The notes: generated from the letters alone by a model not told the origin. Shown: positions 36,093 through 44,612, counted from the stretch's first letter. The stretch is DNA of 64,000 bases from Cohnella hashimotonis (GCF_030014955.1 NZ_JAGRPV010000001.1:3100001-3164000); one strand, 5' to 3'. Program-made: numbers and translations.

Positions 36093-37891
36093 CCTTCGTT
36101 TCCTCCTTTGTGCACCTTATTCCTTAACATCAACGTAAACGTTGTTCCGTACGCGCTGCTGCTTTCGAAAGAAACGCCGCAATCGTCGCCATATAGGAGC
36201 CTGATCCTCGCTTGAACGTTCAGCAAGCCGATGGAAGAACGGTTTTCGACCGACTCTCCGTGTTTAGGCGTTCCGGCTAACCTTGCACGGAGCCATTCCT
36301 GTCTTTCCGAATCGATCGGCATGCCGTTGTTCCAAATTTTCACCTGTACGCGATCTCCGTCTTCCATTGTCGCTTCGATTCTGACGATTCCGGAATGACG
36401 GCTTCGGCTTACGCCATGGAGAATGCTGTTCTCCACGATCGGCTGCAGAAGCATCTTCGGAATCGGCGCTTGCTCCAACCCCGGTTCGACGTAAATCAAA
36501 TAATCGAATTTCTCTTCGAAGCGGATTTTCTGGATAGACAAATACAACCGGATTTGTTGAATTTCCATCTCCATCGTCGACATATCTTCACCGCTAATGT
36601 TGTAACGAAACATTTTTGCAAGCGATCTGCTAATAAACGATATTCTGGCATCTCCGTCGATGGCGGATAAACTATCGATGATTCCGAGCGTATTATAAAG
36701 AAAATGAGGATTGATCTGGGATTGCAAGCTTTTAATTTCCGCGTTTTTCTTGATGATTTCAGATTCGTATACCTTCAAAATAAGACGGTTGATTTCCTTG
36801 GCCATTCGGTTGAACGACGACGTGATGTACCCTAACTCGTCATAGCTTCTAACCGGGAGGCTCACCTCGTAATTTCCGACTTCGATCGCCTTCATGCCTT
36901 TGCTTAATTCTTTAAGGGGCGTAATCGTCCGAGAGTAGAACAATCCGGCTAACAGCATGGAGAATAGCAAGCTTAACGACCCGATTACGATGGTGCTTTT
37001 CGTGAAATCGTTTACAGGTTTAATGAGCAGCTTAACCGGCATCATCGTCACGAGCATCCAGTCGGATCTCTCCAATTTCTCGTAAAGGACTAAAGCCGAT
37101 CCGAAATCCCTTCTTGAATAGAAGTGTCCGCCTTTCGCTTTCTTGGCGGACTTCAGATCATCGGGACTAAGCAGGGATTCGCCTCTTTCCGACGGAACGA
37201 GGGAATGCACGATGGTACCGTCGGTTGCCTTGACAATATATGTGCGGTTAGACTGGTCTCCTTCTACTTTCTTGAACCATTGATCTAAGGAATGGAAAGA
37301 TAAATTGTACATCATGACTCCGATGATCGGACCCGGAGAAGTGAGCGAGATACTTCGAATGGCTTGCGTGAAAGTAAGCGTCTGCTCCATCTGGTCTGCA
37401 TTTAATCCGTATATGGTCGATGGAACCCAAACGCCTTTGCCGCTCGCTTCGATGGCGATGCGGGCAATGCGCGCCTTTTCTTCCGGCAGCATATCCGGAA
37501 TCGCGTTTCCGGCTCTAAGGGAAAATCCGTTTAACTGGTCGACGGTAATCGACCACACGATGGGGTTGTCGTTCACATAAATCGTGAAGTCGCCCGTGTA
37601 TTTACTCAGCGCGTCCGGGTTGCTGCCCATGCTTTGGACGAACTTCTGAAATTCAAAATCCCTAAAGTTGCTCCAAGCGAAGCCGCGAACATTCTCCAAA
37701 TAGGAATTGAACGCGACCGCAGACTGCTGCATCGCTCTTTCGCTTGTCTCGACGGCCTGCCGCTTTAAATCTCCCGCCGTGCGGGAATAAAAGTTCGCCA
37801 CGAGCACCGACACCGTGAGCACGATAATGAGAAAGGACGTCAGCATCATTTTTCGGTACATGGATCTTCCGAAATAGCGGAAAATAAACAA
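36089..37891 (-). CDS. YesM-like membrane sensor histidine kinase
   Basis: A 600-residue sensor kinase. A first membrane span near residues 16-35 and a second near 300-320 enclose an extracellular dCache-like sensor domain. HAMP follows (with LKELSKGMKAIEVGNYEVSL), then the His_kinase domain with SQINPHFLYN (phospho-acceptor His396), and a C-terminal ATPase domain. The start is TTG 37891, giving MFIFRYFGRSMYRKMM; a weak alternative is ATG 37861. It probably senses an extracellular oligosaccharide or the loaded binding protein and phosphorylates the adjacent YesN-like regulator. Two copies of a 10-mer repeat precede it. Confidence 0.92.
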   Translation of the reverse strand: MFIFRYFGRSMYRKMMLTSFLIIVLTVSVLVANFYSRTAGDLKRQAVETSERAMQQSAVAFNSYLENVRGFAWSNFRDFEFQKFVQSMGSNPDALSKYTGDFTIYVNDNPIVWSITVDQLNGFSLRAGNAIPDMLPEEKARIARIAIEASGKGVWVPSTIYGLNADQMEQTLTFTQAIRSISLTSPGPIIGVMMYNLSFHSLDQWFKKVEGDQSNRTYIVKATDGTIVHSLVPSERGESLLSPDDLKSAKKAKGGHFYSRRDFGSALVLYEKLERSDWMLVTMMPVKLLIKPVNDFTKSTIVIGSLSLLFSMLLAGLFYSRTITPLKELSKGMKAIEVGNYEVSLPVRSYDELGYITSSFNRMAKEINRLILKVYESEIIKKNAEIKSLQSQINPHFLYNTLGIIDSLSAIDGDARISFISRSLAKMFRYNISGEDMSTMEMEIQQIRLYLSIQKIRFEEKFDYLIYVEPGLEQAPIPKMLLQPIVENSILHGVSRSRHSGIVRIEATMEDGDRVQVKIWNNGMPIDSERQEWLRARLAGTPKHGESVENRSSIGLLNVQARIRLLYGDDCGVSFESSSAYGTTFTLMLRNKVHKGGNEG

Positions 37892-37988
37892 CGCAACCAG
37901 AGATCGTCACCATCCTAATCGAAATTGATCTATTTTCTACATCTTACAACAAACCTCCGTTCTTTTTTTCAATCGTTCAGCTGCCGGA

Positions 37989-38020
37989 ATATGAAATTAT
38001 GAATGTAAGGATATGAAATT
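37989..38020. promoter_or_regulatory. Direct repeat ATATGAAATT upstream of the kinase gene
   Basis: ATATGAAATT stands at 37989-37998 and 38011-38020, 22 bp apart (about two helical turns). The same 10-mer lies upstream of the ABC operon at 34468-34477. It is a candidate binding site of the YesN-like regulator. Confidence 0.5.
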
Positions 38021-38053
38021 CATAAGGTCCGCTATATTCTGATAAGTGTAATA

Positions 38054-38100
38054 AAACCGACCGCCTAAGCTCTTCAAGGAAGAGCACGGGCGGTCGGTTT
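38054..38100. terminator. Strong bidirectional terminator
   Basis: AAACCGACCGCC (38054-38065) pairs with GGCGGTCGGTTT (38089-38100), and an inner stem GCTCTT/AAGAGC (38069-38074, 38080-38085) adds further pairing. It terminates the DUF1206 gene on the minus strand and insulates the kinase promoter region. Confidence 0.88.
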
Positions 38101-38116
38101 CACTCGCGGCCAATCG

Positions 38117-39082
38117 TTATGAATAAATGGTCTTCCGGTAACGGGCCAGTCCGAACATATAGAGCCCGTACGCTACGAACCCGAACGCCGCTGCGCCGAG
38201 CAGCCATCGGCCGTGCGGCTGCAGCGCAAGCTCGGCGAGCGCGTCGTCCAAGCCTTTTGTTTCTTCAGGATCGGAAAAGACGGCGGTGCGCACGAGAAAA
38301 TAACCGATGAGGCCGAATACGACGCCTCTGGCACACAGACCGAACTTCGCAGTAGCCAAAAGAGGTCGATACATAGCAGGTTTTATTTCATTCAATTTGA
38401 ATGAGTCCGTAAAGGAGTTGCGTATCGCTTTGACAATTTCAATAATCCCGTAAATAGCGAAGCCGAGACCGGCTGCCGCAATTAACGTAGCGCCAAGCGG
38501 CTGCTGCAGAAGTATAGCTGTCAACGTCTGTTCTTTGTTTCCCGAAGACGGCTGGTCGCCCAAGATCGTTTTCGCTGTATGGTAAGTGATTACCGCATAG
38601 AAGATTCCTACGCCAAAACGAGAGGCGCGTACTAAAATTCCTTTAATGTCCCCTCCCTCGCCGTCCGGATCTGCGAATGCTTGTACAAACCGCCAAGCCG
38701 AGAATCCAGCCAGTCCGACGGCAAGTATGAGCAGCAGAATGCCGCCTAACGGCTGTGCGCCGATCGTCTCAATGGCACCATTCGTATCCGACGTTTCCTT
38801 TCGATGCCCGACCGCGGTCATCATTGCCAATGCCCCGATCATGATATAGACAGTCCCTTTAGCCAAGTAGCCCGCTCTGGCGAACTTATCGATCGCAGGC
38901 AACGCTTCGCGAATCGCCTTTCGTGATTTCGTTGTAGGGGAATCATTTATATGCACGTTCTCCGCGTATTTTTCCGTGTTAAGGCCGCTCATCGTTCGGC
39001 GAAAATTTTTAGCCTTCGCCTTCCCTCCCCGCTGATTATAAGTCGAACCCTCATTACCCATCCAGCCAAACCCGCAAAACAT
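38117..39082 (-). CDS. DUF1206-family membrane protein
   Basis: A protein of up to 321 residues with three DUF1206 repeats, each of two membrane spans (starting near residues 70, 150 and 240). Repeat hallmarks are FARAGYLAKGTVYIMIGALA, ASRFGVGIFYAVITYHTA and FGLCARGVVFGLIGYFLVR. The first ~60 residues are hydrophilic. The start is uncertain: ATG 39082 opens the frame, but ATG 38992 (MSGLNTEK) is also possible and neither has a strong ribosome-binding site. The function of the family is unknown. It stands as a single gene with a terminator of its own. Confidence 0.85.
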   Translation of the reverse strand: MFCGFGWMGNEGSTYNQRGGKAKAKNFRRTMSGLNTEKYAENVHINDSPTTKSRKAIREALPAIDKFARAGYLAKGTVYIMIGALAMMTAVGHRKETSDTNGAIETIGAQPLGGILLLILAVGLAGFSAWRFVQAFADPDGEGGDIKGILVRASRFGVGIFYAVITYHTAKTILGDQPSSGNKEQTLTAILLQQPLGATLIAAAGLGFAIYGIIEIVKAIRNSFTDSFKLNEIKPAMYRPLLATAKFGLCARGVVFGLIGYFLVRTAVFSDPEETKGLDDALAELALQPHGRWLLGAAAFGFVAYGLYMFGLARYRKTIYS

Positions 39083-39154
39083 GAACTTCTATTCCCATGG
39101 TGCGTCGCCGGATAAATTAGTCCAAAAGTTGGGAATATCTTGTATCGCTACAAC

Positions 39155-39178
39155 AAAAAATCCGCGTTAGACGCGGAT
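39155..39178 (-). terminator. Terminator after the DUF1871-like gene
   Basis: ATCCGCGT (39160-39167) pairs with ACGCGGAT (39171-39178) with a 3-nt loop, and the minus strand continues into a T-run (39160-39155). Confidence 0.85.
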
Positions 39179-39266
39179 CAAATACGATATAAGATGTAGT
39201 CGTCTGCACACGGAATCAAGAAATTAGCCCTTCCGAACCTTAAAAATAACTATGTCGACATATGAA

Positions 39267-39617
39267 TTAATGGTTGATGATCGTTGAATACCATTTCACC
39301 AAGCGTATACTGAAGTCCCTATGCTTTTTTATAAACCTTTCCTTATAGTCACCTTTAATCGTTTCAATACCCATACCAAAGTGGTCATCGAGCTCGTGAA
39401 TAATAAACTCAAAAATATCTTTTTGATCCCTACCCTGTTGCAGTAATGAGATCAACTGGACAGTGATACAGTCATACTCATCTTTTGGCGCACCGCCATT
39501 TATTAATCCAATTGGATCCCATTCATTTACGATTGGTTCAAGTTGCATGTATAACGCATCGTACTGCTTCTTTAAATTTTTGACTTGAGTATTTGAGGGA
39601 TGTTCCCACATACGCAT
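39267..39617 (-). CDS. Small DUF1871-like protein
   Basis: A 116-residue soluble protein. The segment NEWDPIGLINGGAPKDEYDC is the strongest family feature and resembles DUF1871. Members of that family are small, of unknown function and often occur in accessory regions of Bacilli. The frame can start at GTG 39620 or ATG 39617; TTAGGTG precedes both. It is the first of a group of short, AT-rich genes. A role as an immunity-type or regulatory protein is possible but not supported by direct evidence. Confidence 0.6.
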   Translation of the reverse strand: MRMWEHPSNTQVKNLKKQYDALYMQLEPIVNEWDPIGLINGGAPKDEYDCITVQLISLLQQGRDQKDIFEFIIHELDDHFGMGIETIKGDYKERFIKKHRDFSIRLVKWYSTIINH

Positions 39618-39803
39618 CACCTAACAACAGAGAGTTGATTAACGTAATTTAGCCGTTAGCGGCGGAATCATCTGAACGGTATTTTACAAAATCTGTAATG
39701 GACCATTCATTCCAAGTTTCTTTATTTTATTGTTTTTATCCATGAAAATTAAAATCCTCTCAATGAAACACAATTATTACCATATTTAACCTTCTTTTAA
39801 ACG

Positions 39804-40109
39804 TTAAATTATTAACTGGTTTACTATATGAATTGCTTTTTTCATTCCTTCATACAATTCGGTTACTGAACGATATTCTTCTTTGAATACTGGGTTGCTC
39901 CATTCTGAGTTCTTGATAATGTATATAATAAAAATGCCATTTAGAGTTGAAAATCTGCCATACCATCCGACATCAACTAAGTATCCATTTGGATATTCGA
40001 CCATAAACATATCTTCATCTAACCATTTAAGATCGGTCATATCTTCAGGACTTAATTTATAAGAATTCCATTTAACAATTCCTGGTCTGAAATCAAAGTT
40101 TTCAAACAT
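39804..40109 (-). CDS. Hypothetical small acidic protein
   Basis: A 101-residue protein that I cannot assign to a family. The frame is open from 40178, but ATG 40109 (MFENFDFRPGIVKWNSYKL) is preferred because GAGAGG lies 6 nt upstream. The sequence is acidic, rich in aromatic residues, and has alternating strands (FMVEYPNGYLVDVGWYGRF, FIIYIIKNSEW) ending in a helix. The size and shape resemble small immunity-type proteins, but no partner toxin is present. Base composition is AT-rich like the neighbouring small genes. Confidence 0.65.
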   Translation of the reverse strand: MFENFDFRPGIVKWNSYKLSPEDMTDLKWLDEDMFMVEYPNGYLVDVGWYGRFSTLNGIFIIYIIKNSEWSNPVFKEEYRSVTELYEGMKKAIHIVNQLII

Positions 40110-40357
40110 TTTATACCTCTCAATCTTATATATCACCAAATTCGTACATATGTATAGAAACTTGCATCCGATACACAAACTCCAATCTCTGTACGCGTAC
40201 TGCGCTAATGGCGCGGATGCGGATACCGCTATCGTTAACGAAAAGTGTTAATGTTAGATCGTAAAGAGGAGTTTTTAAAGCAAGTGTCGTGTCGTTGCGT
40301 TCCAAACGTCGTTAATGAGATACTGTATTCCGCGTACATCGAGCTTCGCGAAAATAA

Positions 40358-40771
40358 TTAATTTCTATTTTTCAATGGAATAACAAGTTTTAGCCCTGAC
40401 CATACCTCATCAACAGCACAAACCTTAACGTCCACCAGACCTATGCTTAATGCATATTTTCTTATAATCTCATCGCTTAAATCAGTCATTATTTTTGAAG
40501 CCTTCTTCGGCCAAGAAACCCAGATCATGCCTGATTGATTGATTCTGTCCTTAAATTCGCTTAATAAAGGGAATAATTCCTCTTGCGATGAAGAGAATAG
40601 ATGAATAAAATCCACTTCATGCGAGTTACAATCTCTACTTAATCGCTCGATCATTGGGATTTCGCCTAGTAAAGTAAAATAATGAATGGGCTCATTAATC
40701 AACAACACCCTTGATCCCGTTTTAATTCCGAGCTTTTTTACGAGTGGAGTTACCGAATAACCAATACTCAT
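40358..40771 (-). CDS. DUF3052-family protein
   Basis: A 137-residue protein with the DUF3052 pattern. The N-terminal half has a Rossmann-like start (GYSVTPLVKKLGIKTGSRVL), and the C-terminal half carries MIWVSWPKKASKIMTDL and GLVDVKVCAVDEVWSGLKLV, the most conserved part of the family. GGAGG precedes ATG 40771. The function of the family is unknown; it is common as a single gene in soil bacteria. No operon partner is obvious. Confidence 0.85.
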   Translation of the reverse strand: MSIGYSVTPLVKKLGIKTGSRVLLINEPIHYFTLLGEIPMIERLSRDCNSHEVDFIHLFSSSQEELFPLLSEFKDRINQSGMIWVSWPKKASKIMTDLSDEIIRKYALSIGLVDVKVCAVDEVWSGLKLVIPLKNRN

Positions 40772-40850
40772 TATATCAACCTCCGTCGTCTGGCTTTAAA
40801 GATAAGAAATCAAGTAAGTGAATGGACCAACCATACCAATGCCAGTACAC

Positions 40851-41402
40851 TCAAAGACAGGCAAGTTTAATATCCTCTAAAGGTACGTTGTTTGAGATAT
40901 CAAATAACCGAACGAAGGTGACATTAAAGCTTGGAAACGACGGTAAAGCTTCTCTTGCAGCCAATTTCATTTCTATGATTTCTGCTTCATTCATACCCCA
41001 TTTTGTTTGACCTAAAGTCAAATGTGGAATGAAGTTTTCCAACTCTGTATTACTGTCAATAAATTCGGGCGGTGGGGTGATCGCGTCTACCAAATTCTTA
41101 TGTAGGTTATATATCTCTTTCGATTCAACGCTAAGGAAAGTAACCGCTGTTCCAAATGAACCTGGTTTAGACAATGTGATTTGGAAGTTTGGAAATGAAG
41201 CACAAGCTTCCCTTACCTTTTCAAGCCAAATCATATCCTCCGTAAGTCCATTTGAGAGTTTAACAGTGATATGTGGCTCAACAGGAGCCCTAAATCCATC
41301 ATTTTCCCATCGATTTCGAAACGTCTTAGCCCAATTATTGCGGAATACCAAAATTTTTTCTTTATAATCTTCAGGTGGAATAATTCCTATGAAAAAAGGC
41401 AT
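40851..41402 (-). CDS. 2'-5' RNA ligase-family (2H phosphoesterase) protein
   Basis: A 183-residue member of the 2H phosphoesterase superfamily, similar to YjcG-type proteins. The two catalytic H-x-T tetrads are PHITVK near residue 43 and PHLTLG near residue 131, at the spacing expected for this fold. Such enzymes cleave or join 2',5'-linked or 2',3'-cyclic phosphates in RNA or nucleotides. ATG 41402 has AAGGGGTG upstream. It is a lone small gene among other AT-rich genes; its substrate is unknown. Confidence 0.85.
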   Translation of the reverse strand: MPFFIGIIPPEDYKEKILVFRNNWAKTFRNRWENDGFRAPVEPHITVKLSNGLTEDMIWLEKVREACASFPNFQITLSKPGSFGTAVTFLSVESKEIYNLHKNLVDAITPPPEFIDSNTELENFIPHLTLGQTKWGMNEAEIIEMKLAAREALPSFPSFNVTFVRLFDISNNVPLEDIKLACL

Positions 41403-41426
41403 TTTTACACCCCTTGTAGATTGTAT

Positions 41427-41699
41427 TTATTTTCTCGAACCCCTTTTAACCTCTTTATTGAACCAATGGATATACCCGCAGCGGTCACAAGTCAAAATAT
41501 TCGCCGAACGATTTGCAAAATCCAGGTTTAAAAAGCTCATCAAAGATGTATTTAACTGAGCATAGCCATGTTTGAATTTATCATACCGACAATGAATACA
41601 AGATACAGGTATTCCATTCGCGTTATATGGGCCTGGCCCTATTGATTCCTTTAGTTTCCTGGCGAATCGTTTAAAGAACTTCTTCGTTCCAAACGACAC
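41427..41699 (-). CDS. Small Zn-ribbon protein (DUF2082-like)
   Basis: A 90-residue protein with two zinc-binding C-x2-C knuckles, CIHC and CDRC, in the pattern V-S-C-x-x-C ... L-T-C-x-x-C-G-Y. This resembles the DUF2082 (zinc_ribbon_13) proteins described as nucleic-acid-binding. The N-terminus is strongly basic (KKFFKRFARKLKES), in line with nucleic-acid contact. TTG 41717 opens the frame, but GTG 41699 is chosen because GAGAGGA stands about 9 nt upstream. The family call is moderate. Confidence 0.65.
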   Translation of the reverse strand: MSFGTKKFFKRFARKLKESIGPGPYNANGIPVSCIHCRYDKFKHGYAQLNTSLMSFLNLDFANRSANILTCDRCGYIHWFNKEVKRGSRK

Positions 41700-41759
41700 A
41701 ATCCCACATCCTCTCAAGGCTGCCGCATGCAGTCCTGAACTTGTACATATTAATCCCTC

Positions 41760-42272
41760 TTACTCTACAATTGTAATTACATTACCGTCTGGATCATGAA
41801 CATGAAAGTATTTGCCGCAGGGCAAGTTATCATGGCGATTCGATACGGTTACCTCATTTTCCAGCAATTGCGTATAAAATGCTTCAGCATCATCGGTACG
41901 CAACTCAAAGATGGGCGCCGGCTTTCCATGTCGTGTAAAATGTAAAGGAATCAGTTCTTGCTCTTCATGCATTAGAACGCTTGGACCATTTTCTCCAAGC
42001 TGAATGATTGCATTGGCGTTTTGATCAAAGCGCATAGGTTCGCGTAGCAAGATGACACCAAGATTTTCAACGTACCATTCTGCTGAAACCTCGACATTTC
42101 GGACAGGAAGATTAATACATGCAAGTCCTGTGATCCTTTTTATTCCCTTCGTGACAAGCACCGACCCTAATTTCTGTTCCGTCTTCGTTTGGTCCACCAA
42201 CTCAAACAACTCCTTCTTTAAAATTCCTTCTTTAAATCTGCGAAAACCACTTTCCACCAAGCTAAGACGCAT
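41760..42272 (-). CDS. VOC/glyoxalase-superfamily protein
   Basis: A 170-residue protein whose residues ~45-170 form a vicinal-oxygen-chelate (glyoxalase/bleomycin resistance-like) domain. It starts RITGLACINLPVRNVEVSAEW and ends with the typical YFHVHDPDGNVITIVE. The first ~44 residues are not part of the fold, and ATG 42272 has no ribosome-binding site, so translation may begin at an internal GTG near VLVTKG. Function could be metal-dependent resistance or an isomerase; no neighbour helps to decide. Confidence 0.8.
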   Translation of the reverse strand: MRLSLVESGFRRFKEGILKKELFELVDQTKTEQKLGSVLVTKGIKRITGLACINLPVRNVEVSAEWYVENLGVILLREPMRFDQNANAIIQLGENGPSVLMHEEQELIPLHFTRHGKPAPIFELRTDDAEAFYTQLLENEVTVSNRHDNLPCGKYFHVHDPDGNVITIVE

Positions 42273-42397
42273 ATCATACAGTATACTTCGATACGACCCT
42301 ATATTTACCTTCTATTACTTGTTGTGCTATTCTCCCGCTTGCTTAATGCGCAAAAACTCGGCGGTGAACATGCGGAGGAGAGATTGAAAAAGAAAAG

Positions 42398-42422
42398 GCC
42401 AGTGTTCATGGGAATGACTGGC
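42398..42422 (-). terminator. Terminator downstream of the WG-repeat remnant
   Basis: GCCAGT (42398-42403) pairs with ACTGGC (42417-42422). On the minus strand a T-rich tract follows (complement of 42380-42397), so it probably ended the transcript of the decayed gene. Confidence 0.6.
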
Positions 42423-42426
42423 TTTC

Positions 42427-42735
42427 ACTTTGCCCGTCTGCTGGATCACTGTCCACGGACCGTTTTTCTTGACGCTTGCCTTTGCCATTCAATTTGACAG
42501 GCGTCAATCCGGCGCTCGAAGCTTTTCGCTTCCTCGTACCGAGGCTTGATTTTCCATGCGCCCGACTTGTCGATGCAACCTCACTTGCTGTTCACCAAGA
42601 CAGGAGCGAGGCCGTTCACGAATGAATCGACATTGGCGTAGCGGTCCTGATTCAACGGCATGCCGTCCGTTCGGATAAAATGCCAGCAAACCTGGAACTT
42701 GACGCCGGCCCTGTCCTGTTAGAAGTCCTTCACGA
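42427..42735 (-). pseudogene. Degenerate WG-repeat protein gene
   Basis: Reading the minus strand in pieces recovers WG (beta-propeller-like) repeat text: DGMPLNQDRYANVDSFVNGL, then APVLVNSK, a stop, GCIDKSGAWKIKPRYEEAKS, a frame change, GLTPVKLNGKGK, another frame change and NGPWTVIQQTGK. The repeating pattern of G-x-x-P-V-K-x-N-G-K and I-D-K-S-G-x-W-x-I-x-P is diagnostic of WG repeats. At least one stop and two frameshifts are needed, and both ends are missing. It is therefore a dead fragment of a longer gene. Confidence 0.7.
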
Positions 42736-42779
42736 TTATAAAATTGACTAATGCTCAAATCGTTATTTTTTCTCCAATA

Positions 42780-42887
42780 TTATATGGAACTAAATGTCTT
42801 CAACCACCACCATAGAAAAAGAAAAGGAACTGCACATGTTACCATCACCAATATGACAACAGTTTTATTTCTTCTTCGTTTCCCCAT
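42780..42887 (-). CDS. 35-residue single-span membrane peptide
   Basis: A short gene with convincing features: ATG 42887 preceded by GGAGGG at 6-nt spacing, a basic N-terminus (MGKRRRNK), and one hydrophobic span (TVVILVMVTCAVPFLFLWWW) ending in LKTFSSI. It should insert in the membrane with the basic end inside. The three tryptophans at the outer edge of the span are typical of interfacial anchoring. No family is recognised. It could be a regulatory membrane peptide or a small toxin-like peptide; neither is shown. Confidence 0.6.
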   Translation of the reverse strand: MGKRRRNKTVVILVMVTCAVPFLFLWWWLKTFSSI

Positions 42888-42959
42888 GTATATCCCTCCG
42901 CGTCTACTATACCATTAAGGAATTCGTGCGTGCGGTAGAGGCCGCTTCAGGGATCGCCA

Positions 42960-42994
42960 GAAAAACGAATGACCTCCGTTTGCCGGAGGTCATT
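42960..42994 (-). terminator. Terminator after the 533-residue glycosidase-like gene
   Basis: AATGACCTCCG (42968-42978) pairs with CGGAGGTCATT (42984-42994) with a 5-nt loop. On the minus strand TTTTT follows after two bases. Confidence 0.88.
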
Positions 42995-43010
42995 TGTCCA
43001 ATTGTGTTAC

Positions 43011-44612
43011 TCACAGCTGAATTTCCGTATCATATTCTGATAGAGAGCCTGATCCGGTTAGAACCGCAAAGGACAGCGGTTTTAAGCGAACGGGATGCTT
43101 GCCCCCCGACATTTCGACGACGCCCTGATTTTCGGTTTCCAACAGGTTATACAAAATGACCTTCTCGCTATTCTTCAGCCATACCAGTCCGATATAGCCT
43201 CCTTCGACGATGTGCGGGAATTCCCGCGTATCTTGACCGATTCGCGCTTGAAGCATCGATACTTCCACAGCGTCGGGCTTTGATGTCGCTTCATGCTCCC
43301 AGCAGACAAGATTGAAAGCCATAGCCTTTAACGCTTCGATAACCGCTTTATTTTTCAACACGGCCTTTTGGTCAAAAATAACTTGCTTGTAGCGAGGCAG
43401 CTTCGCTTGCCATTCCTGCGTGAGTTCATAATCGCCGAAAAACAGGAGCAGCTCCCCGTCATCTTCGCGCTGGTCCGCACGCAAGGGCTTGACCGGCAAG
43501 CCCGCCAATACCGGCAAGCTGGTCGGGATAATGGATTCCGCATAAGCGCCGTGCGTACCGTAAGCAAGGTGAACCGGATAGGTTCTCTCTCTGTCCACGC
43601 AGTCATGGTCAAATGCTCGCAATACCGGAAGCGCATCAGCAATCGCTTTCCAATAGCTGTCATCCATCACCCATGTGCCGCTCATGAAGAGGATATTTTC
43701 GAGCCCGGCCGCTATCGCCAGCTTCGCTTTATATACCAAATTATGTTCCTTTAGAGACCGGGGAGGGAAAATCGTCGTTTCGCTAAAAGCGAAAGGTTTG
43801 TCTATGAAGTTCAGGTGGTAAGCGATGCCGAGCATTTCTTCGCCTTTTGCGTACGGATTGGCGAATTTTCGATCAGTGAATTGATGCTCCCCGACTCTGA
43901 ACAGCGTGTCCGGCATTTCTTCCCGTATTGCAGCAATATCGATGCCGTGACGCTCGTCGCCGAAATGCATGACCATAATCCCCGGCTTCACGCCTTCTAT
44001 GTCCGTCGCCTTCATGACAGCCGTAACTTTGTCGCATTGAAAGGCAACCCAATCCTTCATTAAGGCCGTGTCCAGTCTGTCTGACATTCGCGCGCTCAAG
44101 GTTTCCCTCGTCTCTTGACGGCGATAAATCGCGTTAAATTCCGTTATGCATGCATCGCAATAGCAGCCTTCTATATTGGCATTTAAGTTGCCGACGCGCA
44201 GATCGTCATCGAGAAACACTTCTTTAAAGCCTGCATCGCGGAGCAGCTTGGCCGCATTCCCATTGTCCTCGATCAGACAAGAATCGATCGCCCCGCAGAA
44301 ATAGGCGGTTCCCCCTTTGTTATCGATCCGATAGTGCCAATGCTCGGGGATTTTCAGCTTTGAATCGGGGTCGTCCGGGTTAAGCGAATTGCCCGGGTGC
44401 CCGATCGGGATCGTCAGCGCACCGATTTCAAGTCCGTTTTGTTCCGCAAAATCCTTCGCTTGCTTAAGCTCTTCTAGATCGATCATGTCTCCGGAGAAAA
44501 AACCGGCGATCCAAATTTTCTCGATCCCTGCTTTCTTCATATTTGCAACCAGCGCATCCCTCGTGGATAAATCCAGCAGCGGTTCATGGGCCATGCTATA
44601 ATGCAGCTTCAT
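43011..44612 (-). CDS. Uncharacterised TIM-barrel, glycosidase-like protein
   Basis: A 533-residue soluble protein without signal peptide. The first ~340 residues look like a TIM barrel: KAGIEKIWIAGFFSGDM, then FKEVFLDDDLRVG and a C-x-C-x-x-C motif in EGCYCDACITEFN. That cysteine motif recurs in uncharacterised barrels related to GH42-type enzymes. Acidic candidates near LDDDLR and FRVGEHQF could be catalytic. The C-terminal ~190 residues resemble the trimer and beta domains of GH42-like proteins. GGGGAG is 7 nt upstream of ATG 44612. I cannot name a substrate. It is a single gene with its own terminator. Confidence 0.6.
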   Translation of the reverse strand: MKLHYSMAHEPLLDLSTRDALVANMKKAGIEKIWIAGFFSGDMIDLEELKQAKDFAEQNGLEIGALTIPIGHPGNSLNPDDPDSKLKIPEHWHYRIDNKGGTAYFCGAIDSCLIEDNGNAAKLLRDAGFKEVFLDDDLRVGNLNANIEGCYCDACITEFNAIYRRQETRETLSARMSDRLDTALMKDWVAFQCDKVTAVMKATDIEGVKPGIMVMHFGDERHGIDIAAIREEMPDTLFRVGEHQFTDRKFANPYAKGEEMLGIAYHLNFIDKPFAFSETTIFPPRSLKEHNLVYKAKLAIAAGLENILFMSGTWVMDDSYWKAIADALPVLRAFDHDCVDRERTYPVHLAYGTHGAYAESIIPTSLPVLAGLPVKPLRADQREDDGELLLFFGDYELTQEWQAKLPRYKQVIFDQKAVLKNKAVIEALKAMAFNLVCWEHEATSKPDAVEVSMLQARIGQDTREFPHIVEGGYIGLVWLKNSEKVILYNLLETENQGVVEMSGGKHPVRLKPLSFAVLTGSGSLSEYDTEIQL

